A stretch of 51,642 bases of DNA from Clostridiales bacterium (lineage in GTDB: Bacteria; Bacillota; Clostridia; Christensenellales; UBA1242): positions 1 to 51,642 of the forward strand of contig SVHS01000006.1 of the NCBI GenBank assembly GCA_015055745.1, in the 5' to 3' direction. The translations under genes and the position numbers were made by a program. Below, piece after piece: positions 50,667-51,642 of the stretch (its first letter is position 1; each line of letters opens with the position of its first letter). The notes under the pieces were generated by a model. It saw nothing but the letters and a program-made list of their open reading frames with translations, searched no databases and was not told where the DNA came from.

Positions 50667-51642
50667 TCAAACATAGAATTTAATTTCCGAATATCTGGTG
50701 TTTAATATCAAACCACAATCTTTATAAGTGGAATAAAAAGACGAGCCCTGATTATCAGGACTCTTTTTGTTTAAATTATTAAATGTTATTTCAATGCTAT
50801 CATTACTCATAGTTATGTTTTTAATAACACTATTTATCAATAACATTGGATCTTTTTTCAAAGCTTCAATATAATAAAATTTACATTCGTCTTTTGTAAG
50901 TTTTGTATTAAATTTAGCTTTTTCTATTAATATTTTACATTCTAAATCTTCAATGCTATCTTCTATTTCTTTCATTCTCTTATTGGTGGTTTTATTTATT
51001 ATTCCTTGTTCAATTGCATTCATTATGTTATTTAAAGATGATTCTAATTGTCTTTTTTCTTTTTCCATATTTTTAAGCATTAAATTATTATCTTCTTTGT
51101 TTTGAGTTTCTAATATCTTATCTATCATCAAATCTAAAACTTTTGGTTTGCTTAACTCTGAAATTATCAAGTCAATTATAAATTCTTCTAAAACTTCTTT
51201 TCTAATTGTAGTTTTAATACAACCATTAAAATGATGCTTTCTACCTGAACATTTGTAATAATAAAATATCTTTTTAGTTTTTGACGTACTACTTTCTGCA
51301 CTTATTGGATAGCCACAATAAGCACAAGTCAATTTTTCTCTTAATAAAAATCTTGTTCTCACACTTTTTGCTCCAACATTGTTCTTTTTAGTTTTTATTA
51401 TAATCTTGTCAAATAAATCTTTTTCTATTATTTTTGGATACATATTATCTATAATCTCTTCATTATGTTTATAAACACCTAAATACTTTTCATTCTTTAA
51501 AATGTTATATATTGTATAACTGCGAAAGGTTTTCCTTTGTTATAAATTCCTTTATCTGCTAAATTTTTAGATATATCTCTTACATAAACACCAAGTGAAT
51601 ATTGTTCAAAGATATATTTAACAATTTCTGATTTATCTTCAT
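50667..51642 (-). pseudogene. Large serine recombinase, C-terminal part, with a frameshift
   Basis: Integrates or excises DNA; resolvase-type. The visible part includes the recombinase domain end (KSEIVKYIFEQYSLGVYVRDISKNLADKGIYNKGK, in pieces), then YTIYNILKNEKYLGVYKHNEEIIDN, a zinc ribbon (CAYCGYPISAES...YYYKCSGRKHHFNGC), a coiled coil at 51050-50930 and the C-terminus. Two frames are needed: reading from the right edge, the frame breaks in an AAAA run (plus strand TTTT at about 51530-51533), where one missing A restores GKTFRSYTIYNIL. The N-terminal catalytic serine domain is outside the window. Either the element is disabled, or the base is an assembly error. Confidence 0.85.

Overview
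The window looks like the chromosome of an uncultured, low-GC, anaerobic Bacillota bacterium, probably a gut Clostridia-type lineage. Support: strongly AT-rich DNA, consensus TTGACA-17-TATAAT promoters, a glycine T-box in front of a dimeric-type glyS, an L13 leader, a SecA with a C-terminal zinc motif, SipW-type signal peptides, and pyruvate:ferredoxin oxidoreductase in place of pyruvate dehydrogenase. No species can be named from the sequence alone.

Layout. 1-2,058 is accessory: the 5' part of an adenine DNA methyltransferase, a cytosolic trypsin-like protease and the stub of an FtsX-type permease. 2,107-4,972 is one minus-strand operon of ECF sigma factor, anti-sigma factor, secreted papain-like protease and RHS core protein. 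5,196-11,236 holds leuS (with what reads as a leucine leader-peptide attenuator), a DUF1540 protein, rplI, a small XRE regulator, a structured non-coding RNA with its own promoter and terminator, and T-box-controlled glyS. 11,274-24,074 holds a 1,045-residue orphan membrane protein, tex, a divergent regulator pair sharing an operator, nifJ, truA and rplM-rpsI. 24,158-37,162 holds two lipoproteins, a three-way-junction RNA, tkt, a ComEC-type hydrolase, a patatin, secA, an EzrA-like coiled-coil protein and an rRNA methyltransferase. 37,352-40,571 is a surface-protein locus rich in repeats. 40,572-48,636 holds mnmA, rpiB, a radical SAM activase, small regulated orphans, a TVP38-type membrane protein and pyk. 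ssrA (tmRNA) ends at 49,251 and is followed by a HEPN-type gene, a 120-nt hairpin and a frameshifted large serine recombinase, consistent with a mobile element beside the tmRNA gene.

Most notable signals. (1) Two convergent TasA/camelysin-like genes share a 67-bp perfect inverted repeat over the signal-peptide region. One copy has a full start region and the other is decapitated, so inversion would swap in frame which body is expressed: a candidate phase-variation switch. (2) leuS carries a 12-codon leader peptide with five leucine codons and alternating RNA stems, where a T-box would be expected. (3) About ten genes have a -10 box exactly 6-7 nt before the ATG and no Shine-Dalgarno, pointing to frequent leaderless mRNAs. 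(4) A dispersed palindromic repeat lies in frame inside a protein gene. (5) Several structured RNAs and twin operators are not explained by known families that I recognise.

All calls come from reading the sequence and translations by eye. No database search, folding program or alignment was run.
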